Positions 1-11,089 of a stretch of 64,000 nucleotides of DNA are shown here, piece by piece. The DNA is from Prionace glauca (Eukaryota > Chordata > Chondrichthyes > Carcharhiniformes > Carcharhinidae). Both the position numbers and the translations under genes were made by a program. The notes under the pieces were generated by a model that was given only the letters and a program-made list of their open reading frames with translations, made no database searches and was not told the DNA's origin. The stretch's first letter is position 1; each line of letters begins with the position of its first letter. The DNA is taken from NCBI GenBank assembly GCA_037974335.1, contig CM075760.1, forward strand, positions 57,937,812 through 58,001,811, written 5' to 3'.

Positions 1-1868
1 ATAGCAAGAGTTTTTATAAATATATAAAAAGGAAGAGGCTGGCTAGGATAAACGTTGGTCCTTTAGAGGATGAGAAAGGGGAGCTAGTGGTAGGGGATAG
101 GGATATGGCTAAGGTCTTGAATAACTTCTTTGTTTCTGTCTTCACGGAGGAGGACGTGAATAATTTGCCGGGTGTTAGCGATGGAAAGGTGGTAGGAATG
201 GAGGGTCTTAATGACATTACTGTTACTAGAGAGGTGGTGCTCGACAGACTGGAGGGGCTGATTGTGGACAAGTCCCCAGGACCGGATGGAATGCATCCGA
301 GGGTTCTGAAAGAAATGGCGGAGGTGATAGTGGATGCCTTGGTGGTTATTTTCCAGACGTCGCTGGATTCCGGGGAAGTGTCGGAAGATTGGAAAACGGC
401 TAATGTTACGCCGTTGTTTAAGAAGGGTGGCAGGCAAAAGGCGGGGAATTATAGGCCGGTTAGTTTAACGTCTGTGGTAGGTAAAATGTTAGAAACCGTC
501 ATTAAGGAGGAAATAGCGAGGCATCTTGAGGGGAATTGCTTGATAGGGCGGACGCAACACGGTTTCATTAAAGGGAAGTCGTGTCTGACAAATTTACTGG
601 AGTTCTATGAGGATGTGTCTAGGGCAGTGGATGGAGGAGAGCCGGTGGATGTGGTCTTTCTGGATTTTCAGAAGGCGTTTGACAAGGTACCTCACAAGAG
701 GTTATTGCAGAAGGTCAGGGGACATGGAGTTGGGGGTAGGGTGTTAGCGTGGATAGAGGATTGGTTGTCAAATAGGAGGCAGAGAGTGGGGGTTAATGGA
801 TGCTATTCGGATTGGCGGTTGGTGACTAGTGGGGTGCCCCAGGGGTCGGTGCTGGGGCCTCAGCTATTTACCATTTATATAGATGATCTGGAGGAGGGAA
901 CCGAGTGCAGGGTGTCGAAATTTGCTGATGACACCAAGATTGGGGGAAAGGCAAATTGTGCGGAGGGTGTGGAGAGTCTGCAGAAGGATTTAGATAGGCT
1001 GGGCGAATGGGCCAGGAAATGGCAAATGGAATTTAATGTTGGCAAGTGTGAGGTGGTCCACTTTGGTAGGAGGAATGGTAGGAAGGACTATTACTTACGG
1101 GGCGAAAAACTGCAGCAGGCGACGGTGCAGAGGGACCTCGGGATCCTTGTGCATGAGTCGCAAAAACCCAGCTTGCAGGTGCAGCAGGTGGTCAGGAAGG
1201 CGAATGGGATGCTGGCCTTCATAGCGAGGGGGATTGAATATAAAAGTAGGGAGGTCTTGCTGCAGCTGTATAGGGCATTGGTGAGGCCGCAGCTGGAGTA
1301 CTGTGTGCAGTTTTGGGCGCCGCACCTGCGCAAGGATGTTTTGGCCCTGGAGGGAGTGCAGAGGAGGTTTACTCGGCTGATACCGGAGTTGAGGGGATTG
1401 AGCTATGAGGAGAGGCTGAATAAACTAGGCTTGTACTCGTTAGAGTTTAGAAGAATGAGGGGAGATCTCATTGAGACGTATAAGATGGTGAATGGGATGG
1501 ATAGGATAGAGGTGGAGAGACTGTTCCCGCTCAAAAAAGACAGTAGGACTAGGGGGCACAGCCTCAAGATAAAGGGGGGGCGGTTTAGAACAGAGTTGAG
1601 GAGGAACTTCTTCACTCAAAGGGTGGTGAATCTCTGGAATTCTCTGCCCGTTGAAGTGGTGGAGGCTGCCTCGCTAAATATTTTTAAGAAACGGGTTGAT
1701 GGGTTTTTGATAAGAGAAGGGATTAAGGGTTATGGGGAGAGGGCGGGAAGGTGGAGCTGAGTCACGACAGATCAGCCATGATCTTATTGAATGGCGGGGC
1801 AGGCTCGAAGGGCCAGATGGCCTACTCCTGCTCCTATTTCTTATGTTCTTATGTTCTTATGTTCTTAT
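1..1868 (+). mobile_element. CR1-like LINE (family A), reverse-transcriptase ORF and 3' tail, cut by window edge
   Basis: The frame is open from position 3 to the stop at 1758-1760, so the protein starts before the window; the first in-frame ATG is at 105. The protein has non-LTR reverse-transcriptase blocks in order: SPGPDGM (near 275), NYRPVSLTS (near 447), FLDFQKAFD (near 645), [10 protein letters not shown] (near 828) and the catalytic FADD (near 920). A thumb/C-terminal region typical of CR1 ORF2 follows. There is no interrupting stop, unusual for a LINE copy. The 3' UTR is only about 100 bp and ends in three TTCTTATG repeats, the 8-bp tail style of CR1. The APE endonuclease half is not in view. 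Near-identical 3' parts recur at 35.06-36.16, 55.80-56.07 and 62.79-63.30 kb. Confidence 0.93.
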
Positions 1869-2415
1869 GAGTCAGTGCGCCACCCGGTGATCCACCCGTG
1901 TAAAAACACCTTCATCTCCGCCTTTTTATGATAAAATCCAGAGTCAGAATGAATGAACAAAGAGGAGACATCGGTGGTTTCATTCATAAACTAGTCCGTC
2001 ACTGACGAGTTTCAGATAATCCTAAAGCGCAAAGGCTCTGCTTCATCAGGGGCCGATGCAGGGCAGAGCTACGCAGGAAACATTTCCCTTTACACTGCCC
2101 CTTATAAAAAACTATCAGAGTCGCTGCAGCGTGGATGAACAGAACGAATCTCTCTGTACATTGTCAGATGGAATACTTACAAGGTAGGCATACCACAAGC
2201 TAGATAGGGAACACAAACAGAACAGTGGTGCAAACGATGAATGAAACAAAGAGACTGAGGTGTATTTCACGTCAGCACATTAAAGATTACAAATTTCAAA
2301 ATTGTGACTCGTGTTATGGGATAATTTGAAGAGTCCAATACTGTCTTTAACAGCAGACAATATCAAACTTACGAGGCAGATAAACCTCCACAACTCTCCG
2401 TGCAGGAGACAGGTG
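1869..2415. other. Unassigned interval
   Basis: No convincing ORF, RNA gene or repeat end is seen. A short stretch near 2030-2060 (AAAGG..CTGCTTCATCAGG) faintly resembles the end of the Penelope-like repeat found elsewhere, but too weakly to annotate. Confidence 0.4.
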
Positions 2416-2439
2416 TCAGTACCAGTGGACAGTGTCATG

Positions 2440-2905
2440 GACACTGCCAAGACTCAGGCCTGAAGCGGGGCTGAGTAATGAGGGGTTTGTAGGGGGAGGG
2501 GGCTGACAGGAGTGGCTGAGGTTGGAGTGGAACTGAGTGGGCTGTCTAAGTGGTGAGGGGGTTGAGTGGGGTTCTGAGGGTGTGGGCGGCTGTGTGAGGA
2601 GCCTGAGAAGGAGATAGCTGAGTGGGGATCTGAGGGGGAGAGGATCGTGTGGGGTTTTGAGGGTGGGGCGGGTGAGTGAGGAGTCTGGGGGGGACTGGTG
2701 TGGGTGGGGTGCTGAGGATGGGCAGGGCTGATTGAGGTGTCTGACATTGAAAGAGGCTGAGTGGGTGTCTGAGGGAGAAGGAGGCTTCCAGAGGGTTATG
2801 GGATAGGGTCTGGCTGGGACTATTGTGGCCCATTTGGACTGGTGCAGGCCCGACGGGCCAAATAACTTCCTCCTGCACGGTTGGAATTCTATGATTCTAT
2901 GATAT
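2440..2905 (+). repeat. G-rich degenerate minisatellite ending in a SINE/LINE tail
   Basis: Irregular repetition of GTGAGGGG/GGCTGAGTGGGG-like words gives long proline-rich spurious frames on the - strand. From about 2805 the sequence becomes a retroposon tail (CCCGACGGGCC, then TTCCTCCTGCA, then two ATTCTATG repeats), so the tract is probably fused to the 3' end of a SINE or CR1 element on the + strand. Confidence 0.6.
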
Positions 2906-3044
2906 AAACACGGATTGCTGCTGATTAACACGGGATGGAATTGTCCTCTCCTGCCCATTATGATTCCCATGGCAGGCGAGACACAGATCATATAAAAGTC
3001 CGATAACCTCAGGCGGGGATTTTCTGGCATTGGAACAAACACGG

Positions 3045-4065
3045 CCGGAAAATCATAGAGTGATTGAGGTTTACAGCATGGAAACAGGCCCTTCGGCCCA
3101 ACTTGTCCATGCTGCCTTTTTTCATCCACCGCTAAGCTAGTCCCAATTGCCGGCATTTGACCCATTTTCATCTATCTTATCCATCTAACTGACATCATGT
3201 TTTTTCACTGTCAAAACTGTACACACCTCTACTCCCTCTGGCACCTTTTCCAGGCACTCACTAACCTGTGTGTGAAACAATTGCCCATCCAGACCCATTT
3301 GCACCTTCTCCTCTCACCTTCGGCCTATTCCCTCCAGTTTTAGACTCCCCTACTTTTGGGAAAAGATATTGACTATCTAGCTGATCTGTGCCCCTCAGTT
3401 TTTTTGTAGACCTCCATAAGGTCATCCCTAGGCTTTCTACACAGCCGGGAAAAAGTTCCAGTCTATCACGTTTCTCCTTAAAACACAAACAATCAAGTCC
3501 CTATACCCTCCTAGTGAATATTTTCTGAACTCTTTGTAGTTTAATAATATCCTTCCTGTAACAGGGTGGCCAGAATTGTACAGAGTATTCCGAGTGTGGC
3601 CTTACCAATGTCTTGCACAACTTCAACAAGTTGTCCCAACTCCTTTATTCGCTGTTCTGACCAAGGAAATCAAGTATGCTGATTTCATTCCTCACTACTC
3701 TGCCCAACTATGACTCCACTTTCAAGGAGCTATGAACATGTACCCTCACAGATTTCTTGGTTCTCGAACCGTCCCCAATACCTTAGCATTAAGTAAGTGC
3801 TGCCCTGGTTCGATCTATCAAATGCATCACCTCGCATTCATCTAAATTAAACTCCATCTGTCATTCATCAATCCACTGGCCCAATTGATCAAGATCCCAT
3901 TACAATTAGAGATAACCTTTTTTTCACTATCACTATGCCAGCAATCTTGGTGTCAATGAAAACTTAGTAACCATGCCTCCTAAATTCTCATCCAAATCAT
4001 TAATATAACTGACAAATCACAATGGACCACCCATGCTGCCAGAAGTCACAAGTTAATTTCTCAGA
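3045..4065 (-). mobile_element. Old CR1-like LINE relic (family C), 3' half
   Basis: Read on the - strand it ends in the tail word GGGCCGAAGGGCC followed by a CTATGATT-type terminus near 3050. Upstream it decodes, with many breaks, to RT palm and C-terminal pieces: a stretch near 3820-3850 reads MEFNLDECEVMH (the family A equivalent is MEFNVGKCEVVH), and 3261-3488 reads a degraded form of the C-terminal LFSLE..RGDL block. It is much more diverged than family A, so it is an old, inactive copy. Confidence 0.75.
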
Positions 4066-4537
4066 AGATTTTGGGTTCAGACTTTCCCCATTTCTTTCAC
4101 TGATGCGATGCTGACCGCTCTACATTTCCAGGTTTAAAATGTTTTCCCTTACGGACAGGCTGGGGGGACTTTTGCATAATGTGTTCCTTTTTTTTTGTCA
4201 CAATCCCATATCCCAGCAACATTGAAAGATACTGGTCAACCCTTCCGGCATTTCCAAAATTCCTTCCATCAGGAACGATCACACAGACCCAGAATTATTT
4301 TGTGATGCATTGACAAAAATATGTTTTGAATGGAAAATATTAACCTGTTTGTTCAGTGACTGTAATTAACATCGGAATTAATTCAACCAGCACTAATCGT
4401 GTCTCTGGAACATTCCCATCCATGCTTCATAAAGGAGTTATGCACGGTGTCATTGGGAGTGTCACAGTGATAAGCGACTCCACAGAGAGGGAGTCGAGGT
4501 ATCAACATTGGGAGAAAGAAATTGCAAGCTTTCTGCA

Positions 4538-4754
4538 ATGGAGGTGTATCCAGGAAAGGTAGATCTGGACGTTCCCATAATGGTTCAGCATCTGAGGGGC
4601 ACAGATCTGAATGTTACAACAGTTGAGAGGAGTTTATACTCGATACTTTACACACTTTCTCAAGATTGGCTGTATACAACTGAGCGTGTTGAATATGTAT
4701 TGAAACTGATTCGATACTTTTACTATCCAATCCTGGCTATTGTTGGTGTCCCCG
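4538..4754 (+). CDS. GPR139-like G-protein-coupled receptor, exon 1 (N-terminus and TM1)
   Basis: This short exon encodes the extracellular N-terminus and most of TM1 (LIRYFYYPILAIVGVP), then a splice donor, G|GTAAGT, at 4755. It joins in phase to the acceptor before 9193: GTC CCC G + TG AAC gives GVPVN, matching the IGVPANLV motif of GPR139/GPR142-type receptors. The start is uncertain: ATG 4538 gives 72 codons in this exon, ATG 4580 gives a shorter N-terminus closer to family length. A second complete receptor at 28.2-26.7 kb has the same exon structure and an equivalent TM1 sequence, which supports the exon. The encoded receptor would be about 358-372 aa. Expression cannot be judged from sequence. 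Confidence 0.82.
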
Positions 4755-5156
4755 GTAAGTTTCTCCACTGATTATGAATGATGTAGCCCGTGTTTAACTC
4801 TGCCACTCTTGCCGTCTGCTCTACCCTGTTTGCAACTGATGCTTGTGGTCTGCGTCCTTATTGAGTTATCACATCTACAACGCGTGGATCACTATGATAT
4901 TGCTGCCTATGCTGTGGAGTTTAATTTGTAAAGATGTAAAAGATGTTTAGGAAGATGAAAAAGAATTGTGAAAACCGGCAGGAGGGGGAGGGGGTGGAAA
5001 GTGTGCAATCTCTTAAAAATGTGTTTTTATTTGACGCTGAGATGTTTTATTGCAGAGTAGACAGAAACTTTAAGTTGTAAGATTTGGTCCAGAGGTCAAA
5101 AACGTAGGGGTTGCCTTGGTAATTGGCACGACAGGTTTTGCATTGTGGTCAGCACA

Positions 5157-6172
5157 GTCCGAAGTCTCACAACCCCAGGTTAAAATCCAACAGGTTTATT
5201 TGGCACCATTGACTTTTGGAATGTTGTTCTTTCTTCAGGCGAGTGGGTAGCTGTGTTCAAAAATAGGACATGTAAAGACACAAACTCAATTAACAAAATA
5301 ATGGTTGGAATGTGAGACTCTACGGGTAAACAAGTCTGAAAGATACAGACAATGTGAGTGGAGAGAGGGTTAAGCACAGTTAAAGAATTGTGTATTGTCT
5401 CCAGCCAGGGCAGTTAGTGAGATTTTGCAAGTCCAGGCAAGTCGTGGGAGTTACAGATAATGTGACATAAACCCAAGATCACGGTTGAGGCTATACTTGT
5501 GTGTGTGGGAGTTGGCTATCAGTGTCTGGTCAGCGGTCCTGCACTGCTGTGTGTCATGAAGGCCACCTTAGAGAACGCTTATCTGAAGATCTGAGGCTGA
5601 ATGCCCGTGACTGCTGAAGTATGGCCCAACTGGAAGAGAACATTCCTGGTGATCGACAATCCTGGATTTGCAAAATCTCAGGAGCTGTCCTGGCTGGAGA
5701 CAATACACACCTCTACTACCTGCGCTTGGCCCTCTCTCCACTCACATTGTCTGTATCTTTAAGGCTTGATACCTGTAAAGACTCACATTCCAACCACAAT
5801 TTTGTAAATTGAGTTTGTGTCTTTATATGCCCTGTTTGTGAGCAGAACTTCCAATCACTGAATGAAGGGGCAGCGCTCCAAAAGCTTCTGCTGCCAAATA
5901 AACCTACATAGAACCCTACAGTGCAGAAACAGGCCCTTCGGCCCATCGAGTCTGCACCGAACACAATCCCACCCAGACCCTATCCCCATATCCCTACACA
6001 TTTTACCTGCTAATCCCTCTAACCTACACATCCCAGGACACTAAGGGGCAATTTTAGCATAGCCAATGAACCTAACCCACACATCTTTGGACTGCTGTTG
6101 GACTTGTACCTGGTGTTGTGAGATTTCTTACTGTACTTACCCCAATCCAACGCTGGCATCTCCACATCATGG
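5157..6172. mobile_element. Penelope-like element remnant, two 3' ends in inverted orientation
   Basis: The two halves are inverted copies of each other. The left arm (about 5157-5600) reads on the - strand and the right arm (about 5600-6172, minus a SINE insert) on the + strand. Both outer ends carry the same terminus (CTCACAACACCAGG, then AACAGGTTTATTTGG, and GGCATCTCCACATCATG at the right end). The inner part matches 32.71-33.28 kb, where a frame resembles the end of a GIY-YIG nuclease (EQRLIAKFRTH, GLNRDLGFMSHY). GIY-YIG plus inverted terminal duplication is typical of Penelope-like retroelements, so I assign it there. It could instead be a fold-back DNA element. Confidence 0.6.
5908..6093 (-). 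mobile_element. HE1-type SINE, 3' part, nested in the Penelope-like remnant
   Basis: Read on the - strand the unit runs from CCAAAGATGTGTGGGTTAGG through GGTGGGATTGTGTTCGGTG to GGGCCGAAGGGCC and CTGCACTGTAGGG, the HE1 body and tail. It splits the host repeat: AAATAAACCT before it continues after it as GTTGGACTT. The SINE is therefore younger than the element it sits in. Confidence 0.8.
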
Positions 6173-6784
6173 TTTTGCATTGTGCCAGCTGATGAATTTA
6201 AATAAAACACACAGCTAAAAAGGACCAATTTGAAGTTATTGTTGTTGCCAACCTCAAGGCAATCTGAGTCCAGGGTTGTTGACAGGTCATAAGGATTATA
6301 TATTAAAATAAACACACAACTGCCTTCAGGGCAGATCCACCAGTGCTTGAGCCAGGAGTACAACCAGAAGCAAAGCCCGATTACCTGAAGCAGTTAGATT
6401 TAATACAGACATGGAGAGAACTTACTTCTCTCAATGGAAGGTGAATTTTTTGAATTCATTACCTGAGGATACGGCGGGTGTTAGGACTTGATGAAATTGA
6501 GGAGACAGAGTCTCACCCTGGGCCATTCCAAGCTCCCTCAAACCCCAGCAGCTTCTTATTTATACTGAGTCAGCTGACCACCACATCATTTTCTCATTGG
6601 TTAGATAGTTTTCAGCTTGTTCTCATTGGTCACTATAACAGATCCAATGTGAGTCTGTCGGTTGTTACATTGGTTCCATTCTAACATTCCACTTAAACCC
6701 GCCTCTCCCACGACCTGATCCCTGACAAAAAACCAACCCAAACCCATCACTTCCCAGTCACTTCCCAGTTACTGTGATCCCACC
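6173..6784. other. Unassigned intronic interval
   Basis: Intron of the GPR139-like receptor. No gene seen. It contains decayed retroposon-like sequence around 6370-6470 (AACTTACTTCTCTCAATGG, resembling a LINE C-terminal coding stretch), too weak to assign. Confidence 0.4.
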
Positions 6785-7330
6785 AATTCACCAGTTCCTC
6801 CGTCTCTTCCCTGTTCTTGGTGTCATCGTTGCAGTGGTGTCATCAGCAAACTTGGATATCAAGTTGGAGGGGAATTTGACCATACAAGTCATCGGTGTAT
6901 AAGGAGTATAGTGGGGCTGAGGACACAGTGTTGTGGGGCACCGCTTATGAGGATGATTGTGGAGGAGGTGTTTTGACTGTCCTTATTTATTGTTGTCTGT
7001 CAGGTTCAAATTGCAGAGATAGGAGCCTAGCCCCAGGCCAGAGACTTTGTACTGAGTTTCATTAGAACAATGCTGTTAAAGGCTGAGCTGCAGTCGATAA
7101 ACAAGATTCAGGGTTGCAATGTTGACTGTAGGGCCAGGGAGATTGCATCTGTGGACCTGTTGCGGATATAGGCAAACTGTAGTGGACCCAGGCAATCTGG
7201 GAAGCTGGAACTGATTCATGCCATAACTAATCTTTTGCTGCATCACATAATATTGGACAGATGTATCATTGGACAATAGTCATTAAGGCAGGCTATTTGG
7301 TTTTCTTTGGTAGCGGCCTTGGTTTGAGTT
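6785..7330 (-). mobile_element. L2-like LINE relic (RT palm region)
   Basis: On the - strand the segment near 6945 decodes to SGAPQ..VLSP (the RT GxPQG block). Further in transcript-upstream direction, words such as GCCTGCCTTAATGACTA (7275-7291 complement) and AACAAGATTCAGGG match the widespread fish L2-like element coding for the region before the FADD motif. Many frame breaks, so an old inactive fragment. Confidence 0.6.
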
Positions 7331-7907
7331 TTTCTTACCTGGTGCACAGATCAGGAACTTTCCTACTGAGAGAGGACTCGCTGACCTTTACTGGTCCAGT
7401 AGGTCATAGTGGGCCAGCTGCAAATACACTGGACACATTGGACAGTAGTATAACAATGAACCCTGAAGCTTTGAAAGCAAACCCTGATAGTTGAGTTCTG
7501 TGTCATTCGAGTGTCAGATAATGATTTCTTCCTGTATTGTGCGAATGGTGGCCACAACGTTGTGGTCTCTCTACGGTCTTTTTGTAAATATAACAGAGAT
7601 TCTGAGCTGTCAAGGCATTAGGAACTCTCTCTGCCAACTGCTGTTAGTTTCCAGAGGAAAGGGTGAAACCAGCATTGTTTGGTACCAGCCCTGCTACAGG
7701 GGTTGTCAGTAGCTATCTGAAACGTGACAAATTACTACATACAGGACTCCACTCTGAATTTTCTGTCAGGGTTACCCCCACAACCTTCTCACTCTCCAAA
7801 TCCCCCACAAGTTAGAGAGATTATTTACCTGCAGCTGAGTGACGGTCAATGTTGAGGACCCCCGGAAAACTCTTTCCAAAATGTATACTATTTTGGCCCT
7901 ACCATGG
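7331..7907. other. Unassigned intronic interval
   Basis: No coding sequence, RNA gene or recognisable repeat end seen. Confidence 0.4.
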
Positions 7908-8092
7908 AGCATCACGGTGGCACAGTTGTTAGCACTGCTGACTCACAGCATCAGGGACCTGGCTTCAATCCCAGGCTCGGGTCACTGTCTGTGTCTAGTT
8001 TGGACCTTCTTCCCGTGTCTGGGTGGGTTTCCACCAAATGTTCCACTTTCCGCTCACGATCCAAAAGACGTGTTGGATCATAAAAATAAAAA
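7908..8092 (+). mobile_element. HE1-type SINE, 5' tRNA-like head and body
   Basis: Starts with the HE1 tRNA-like promoter region (CACGGTGGCACAGTTGTTAG, then GGCTTCAATCCCAGGCTCGG as the B-box part) and continues into the body (GTCACTGTCTGTG, then TCCCGTGTCTGGGTGGGTTT). It is cut off at about 8092, just before a LINE begins. Confidence 0.85.
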
Positions 8093-8097
8093 GAGGT

Positions 8098-9066
8098 GTC
8101 TGTACTGGGACTCTTTAGGTTTGTAATTTTCATAGGTGACCTGGATAAGAAATTGGAGGGAAGGGTTAGTAAGTTTGCCGACGATACGAAGGTTGGTGGT
8201 GCTGTGGATAGGCTGGAGGGATGTCAAAAGTTGCAGCGTGACATTGATAGGATGCAAGACTGGGCGGAGAAGTGGCAGGTGGACTTCAACCCGGATAAAT
8301 GTGTAGTGATCCATTTTGGCAGGTCCAATGGGATGAAGGAGTATAATATCTAAGCAGTGTCGAGGATCAGAAAGACCTTGGGGTCCGGGCCCATAGGACT
8401 CTCAAATCAGCCTCGCAGGTGGAGGATGTGGTCAAGAAGGTATATGGTGTACTACCCTTCATCAATCGACGGATTGAATTTAGAAGTCGGGAGATAATGC
8501 TGCAGCTTTATAAGACCCTAGTCACATCCCATTTGGAGAACTGTGCCTAGTTCTGTTCGCCTTATTACAAGAAAGATGTGGAAGCTATTGAAACGGTGCA
8601 GAAGAGATTTACAAGGATGTTGCCAGGATTGGGTGGCATGCCATATGAGGATAGGTTGATGGAGCTTGGTTTTTTTCTCTCTGGGGAGACGAAGAATGAG
8701 AGGTGACCTGATAGAGGTTTATAAGATGTTGAGAGGTATCGATCGCGTGGATTCTTGGAGGCTATTTCCCAGGGCTGAAATGGTCGCTACGAGAAGATAC
8801 AGGTTTCAGGTGCGGAGGAGTAGGTACAGAGGATATGTCAGGGGTAAGGTTTTCACTCAGAGGGCGGTGGGTGAGTGGAATCGGCTGCCGTCGGTGGTGG
8901 TGGAGGCAAACTCTTTGGGGCCTTTCAAGCGACTTCTGGATGTGTACATGGGATTTAATGGGATTGAGGTTTATTGGTAGGTCTAGTAGGTAGGGATATG
9001 ATCCGCGAAACTTGTGGGCCGAAGGGCCTATTTGTGCTGTCGTGTTCCATGTTCTGTGTTCTATAA
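8098..9066 (+). mobile_element. CR1-like LINE (family B), 5'-truncated and decayed
   Basis: The 5' end falls inside [19 protein letters not shown] near 8163, then DKCVVIHFGRSNGMKEY. The C-terminal domain follows at 8690-8980 in another frame (RGDLIEVYKMLRGIDRVD, FTQRAVGEWNRLPS). Several frameshifts and stops separate the blocks. The end is GGGCCGAAGGGCC, then a TGTTCTG-type tail at 9040-9063. It is the same family as 14.5-16.4 kb. The insertion lies within the receptor intron, about 130 bp before exon 2. Confidence 0.9.
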
Positions 9067-9192
9067 AAAGAGATTTAAGTTATTCAGTTTGTGTACACGA
9101 TATTTTTTAAAATGTTGTTCCATTTACAGTCTAAATTGTCACTTTTCCCTCTGAATCATACCTAATGTTATTCTTCATTTCCTTCCTGACAG

Positions 9193-10094
9193 TGAACATA
9201 ATCACAATTGTGACACTGATGAGCAGAAACTGTGGTCTGTCCAAATGTGTCACTCGTTACCTGGTGGCCATGTCAGTGGGGGATCTGCTAGTTGTTATCC
9301 TCGACCTGATATTGAGACACATTCCCATTGTTTATTGGGAAAAGTTTTATTTCTTACTATCAGTCCCCGTGTGTAACATCCACGCCGTCCTGCTTTACGC
9401 TGCCACTGACTGTTCTGTCTGGTTCACCGTCACTTTCACCTTTGATCGATTTGTGGCCATTTGCTGCCCCAAGCTGAAAAATAAATATTGCACTGAGAAA
9501 TCGGCGGCTGTGGTTCTGGGAACAGTGACAGTGCTGAGCTGTTTAAAGAACATTTTCTGGTATTTTATGTTATTAAAAGGATATGGGTTGATGAACAATC
9601 CCTGGTTTTGTGGTTTCTCATGGGAAGCTGCAGAATCTCCGGTCTGGGGAACAATCGAGTTCCTCCACAACATTCTAAATCCATGTGTCCCATTCGCCCT
9701 GATTCTGCTGCTGAATGCCCTCACCGTCAAACACATTTTAGTGAGCAGCAGAGCCCGCAGGAGACTCCGGGCTCACAGCAGTGGGGAGAATCCCAAAGAC
9801 TCAGAGATGGAGAGTCGAAGGAAATCCATAATTTTACTATTTGTTATCTCAGCCAATTTCATTGTCTTATGGTCGACATTAATGGTTTATTCAATATGGA
9901 TTCGGATGTATAATTTGGGCTACCAGTCAATAAGGTTACATCTTTTTGTTATGGAATTGGGCTTCATGCTACAACTCACAAGTTGCTGCACAAATACTGC
10001 CATTTATGCTGTGACACAGACTCACTTCAGACAGCAGCTAAAAGATCTACTGAAATACCCCATTACTGCAATTCTTCAACTCAATACACCATAA
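9193..10094 (+). CDS. GPR139-like G-protein-coupled receptor, exon 2 (TM1 end to C-terminus)
   Basis: The exon follows the acceptor CCTGACAG (AG at 9191-9192) and encodes the rest of a rhodopsin-class receptor to the TAA at 10092-10094. Family marks are visible: SRNCGLSKCVTRYLVAMS (loop 1 to TM2), FTFDRFVAICC at the end of TM3 (DRF in place of DRY, as in GPR139-type receptors), KYCTEKSAAVVLGTV (TM4), ILLLNALTVKHIL (TM5), RRKSIILLF (start of TM6) and SCCTNTAIYAVTQTHFR (TM7, NTAIY where most class A receptors have NPxxY). The frame has no stop or shift, so with exon 1 at 4538-4754 the gene looks intact. The ligand cannot be read from sequence; mammalian GPR139 responds to aromatic amino acids, but this paralogue may differ. 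Confidence 0.93.
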
Positions 10095-10184
10095 CAGGAA
10101 ACTACAACGACAAGACTCCTGACTCTTTCTGTTGGGCATTCATACTGTAAACAACAAAACACCCTCACAAAAACAGAAATAGTT

Positions 10185-10588
10185 ACAGAAAGGGAGAGAG
10201 AGAGGAGCGTGTTAGCAACAATGTGAGTGATAGAGAGAGACAAATTGGTAGAGAGAGGGAAAGGCACAAAACAAGGAGGACTTCAATTTGAAGAGTTTCT
10301 AACAGGTACAGGGAATAACGCAGACAGAGAGAAAGAACAAAGACAGAGAGAGGCTCTCACAAAGAGAGGGAGACAGGATAGAGAGTGGAGAAAATGGCGA
10401 GGGTGATATACAGGAAATAAGAAAGGGAGACAGCAGAAGACAGGCAGGAGGTTGTTATAAAAGAGGGAAAGGGAGATGAAAGGAAAACAGGAGACAAGAA
10501 GTGAGGCAGAGGGAAACAGCCAGACACAGAGCGAAACAGAGACATCGAGACAGAGAGCGGGACAGAATGGGTAAGAACAAAGACAAAG
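10185..10588 (+). repeat. Purine-rich low-complexity tract
   Basis: Dominated by GAGAGAGA, GACAGAGAGA and AACAAAGACA words; long cysteine/leucine-rich frames on the other strand are artefacts of this composition. It lies just downstream of the receptor stop codon. Confidence 0.8.
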
Positions 10589-10840
10589 AGAACAAAGAAC
10601 AACACAGCACGGGAAACAGGCCCTTCGGCCCAACGAGCCCGCGCTGCCGTCCCATGGTCAGTGACCTATTCATGACTCTAGTCTATGCCTAATGTGTGAG
10701 GATCAGGGAGGTCCAATATAGGGACAATTTGTTACCCAATCAATCAGCCTAAAAGCACATTTTTGGGATGTGGGAAGAAACCGGAGCACCGGAGGAAACC
10801 CACGCAACCACGGGGAGAACGCGCAAACTCCCATAGACAC
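10589..10840 (-). mobile_element. SINE family with TTTGTTC tail
   Basis: On the - strand it ends in GTTGGGCCGAAGGGCCTGTT, then GTGCTG and a TTCTTTGTTCT-type tail. The body shares GGGTAACAAATTGTCCCTAT and GATCCTCACACATTAGGC with the opposite-strand copy at 25253-25448, which defines the family and both orientations. The 5' part (GGGTTTCCTCCGGTGCTCCG) resembles the HE1 body. Confidence 0.8.
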
Positions 10841-11089
10841 AGGCCCAAATCCATGTGTCCGCACAGCAACAGCGATAGCCTCTGAGCTGCCATGATGCCC
10901 TCGAGATGGTCCAGTTTACGCACATCAACGACATGAAGCAGTAGGCAACTCCCGAAGCAATATCCAAGAGCAGCCCACCACAACCTGCCGCCCGCATGCC
11001 CCTTGCTGGACTTAAGTGCCTGTGGATAAAAATTTCATTATTAAAGACTCTATATCCCTGAGGCTAAAACTGACCCCAAGCCTACAATG
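10841..11089. other. Unassigned interval
   Basis: Short non-coding stretch between a SINE and a LINE; nothing recognised. Confidence 0.4.

Noticed and set aside
2416-3171. 251-codon proline-rich frame on the - strand
   Set aside because: Product of the G-rich degenerate minisatellite and a SINE tail; no domain, no codon structure.
10283-10633. 116-codon frame on the - strand
   Set aside because: Complement of the GA-rich low-complexity tract.
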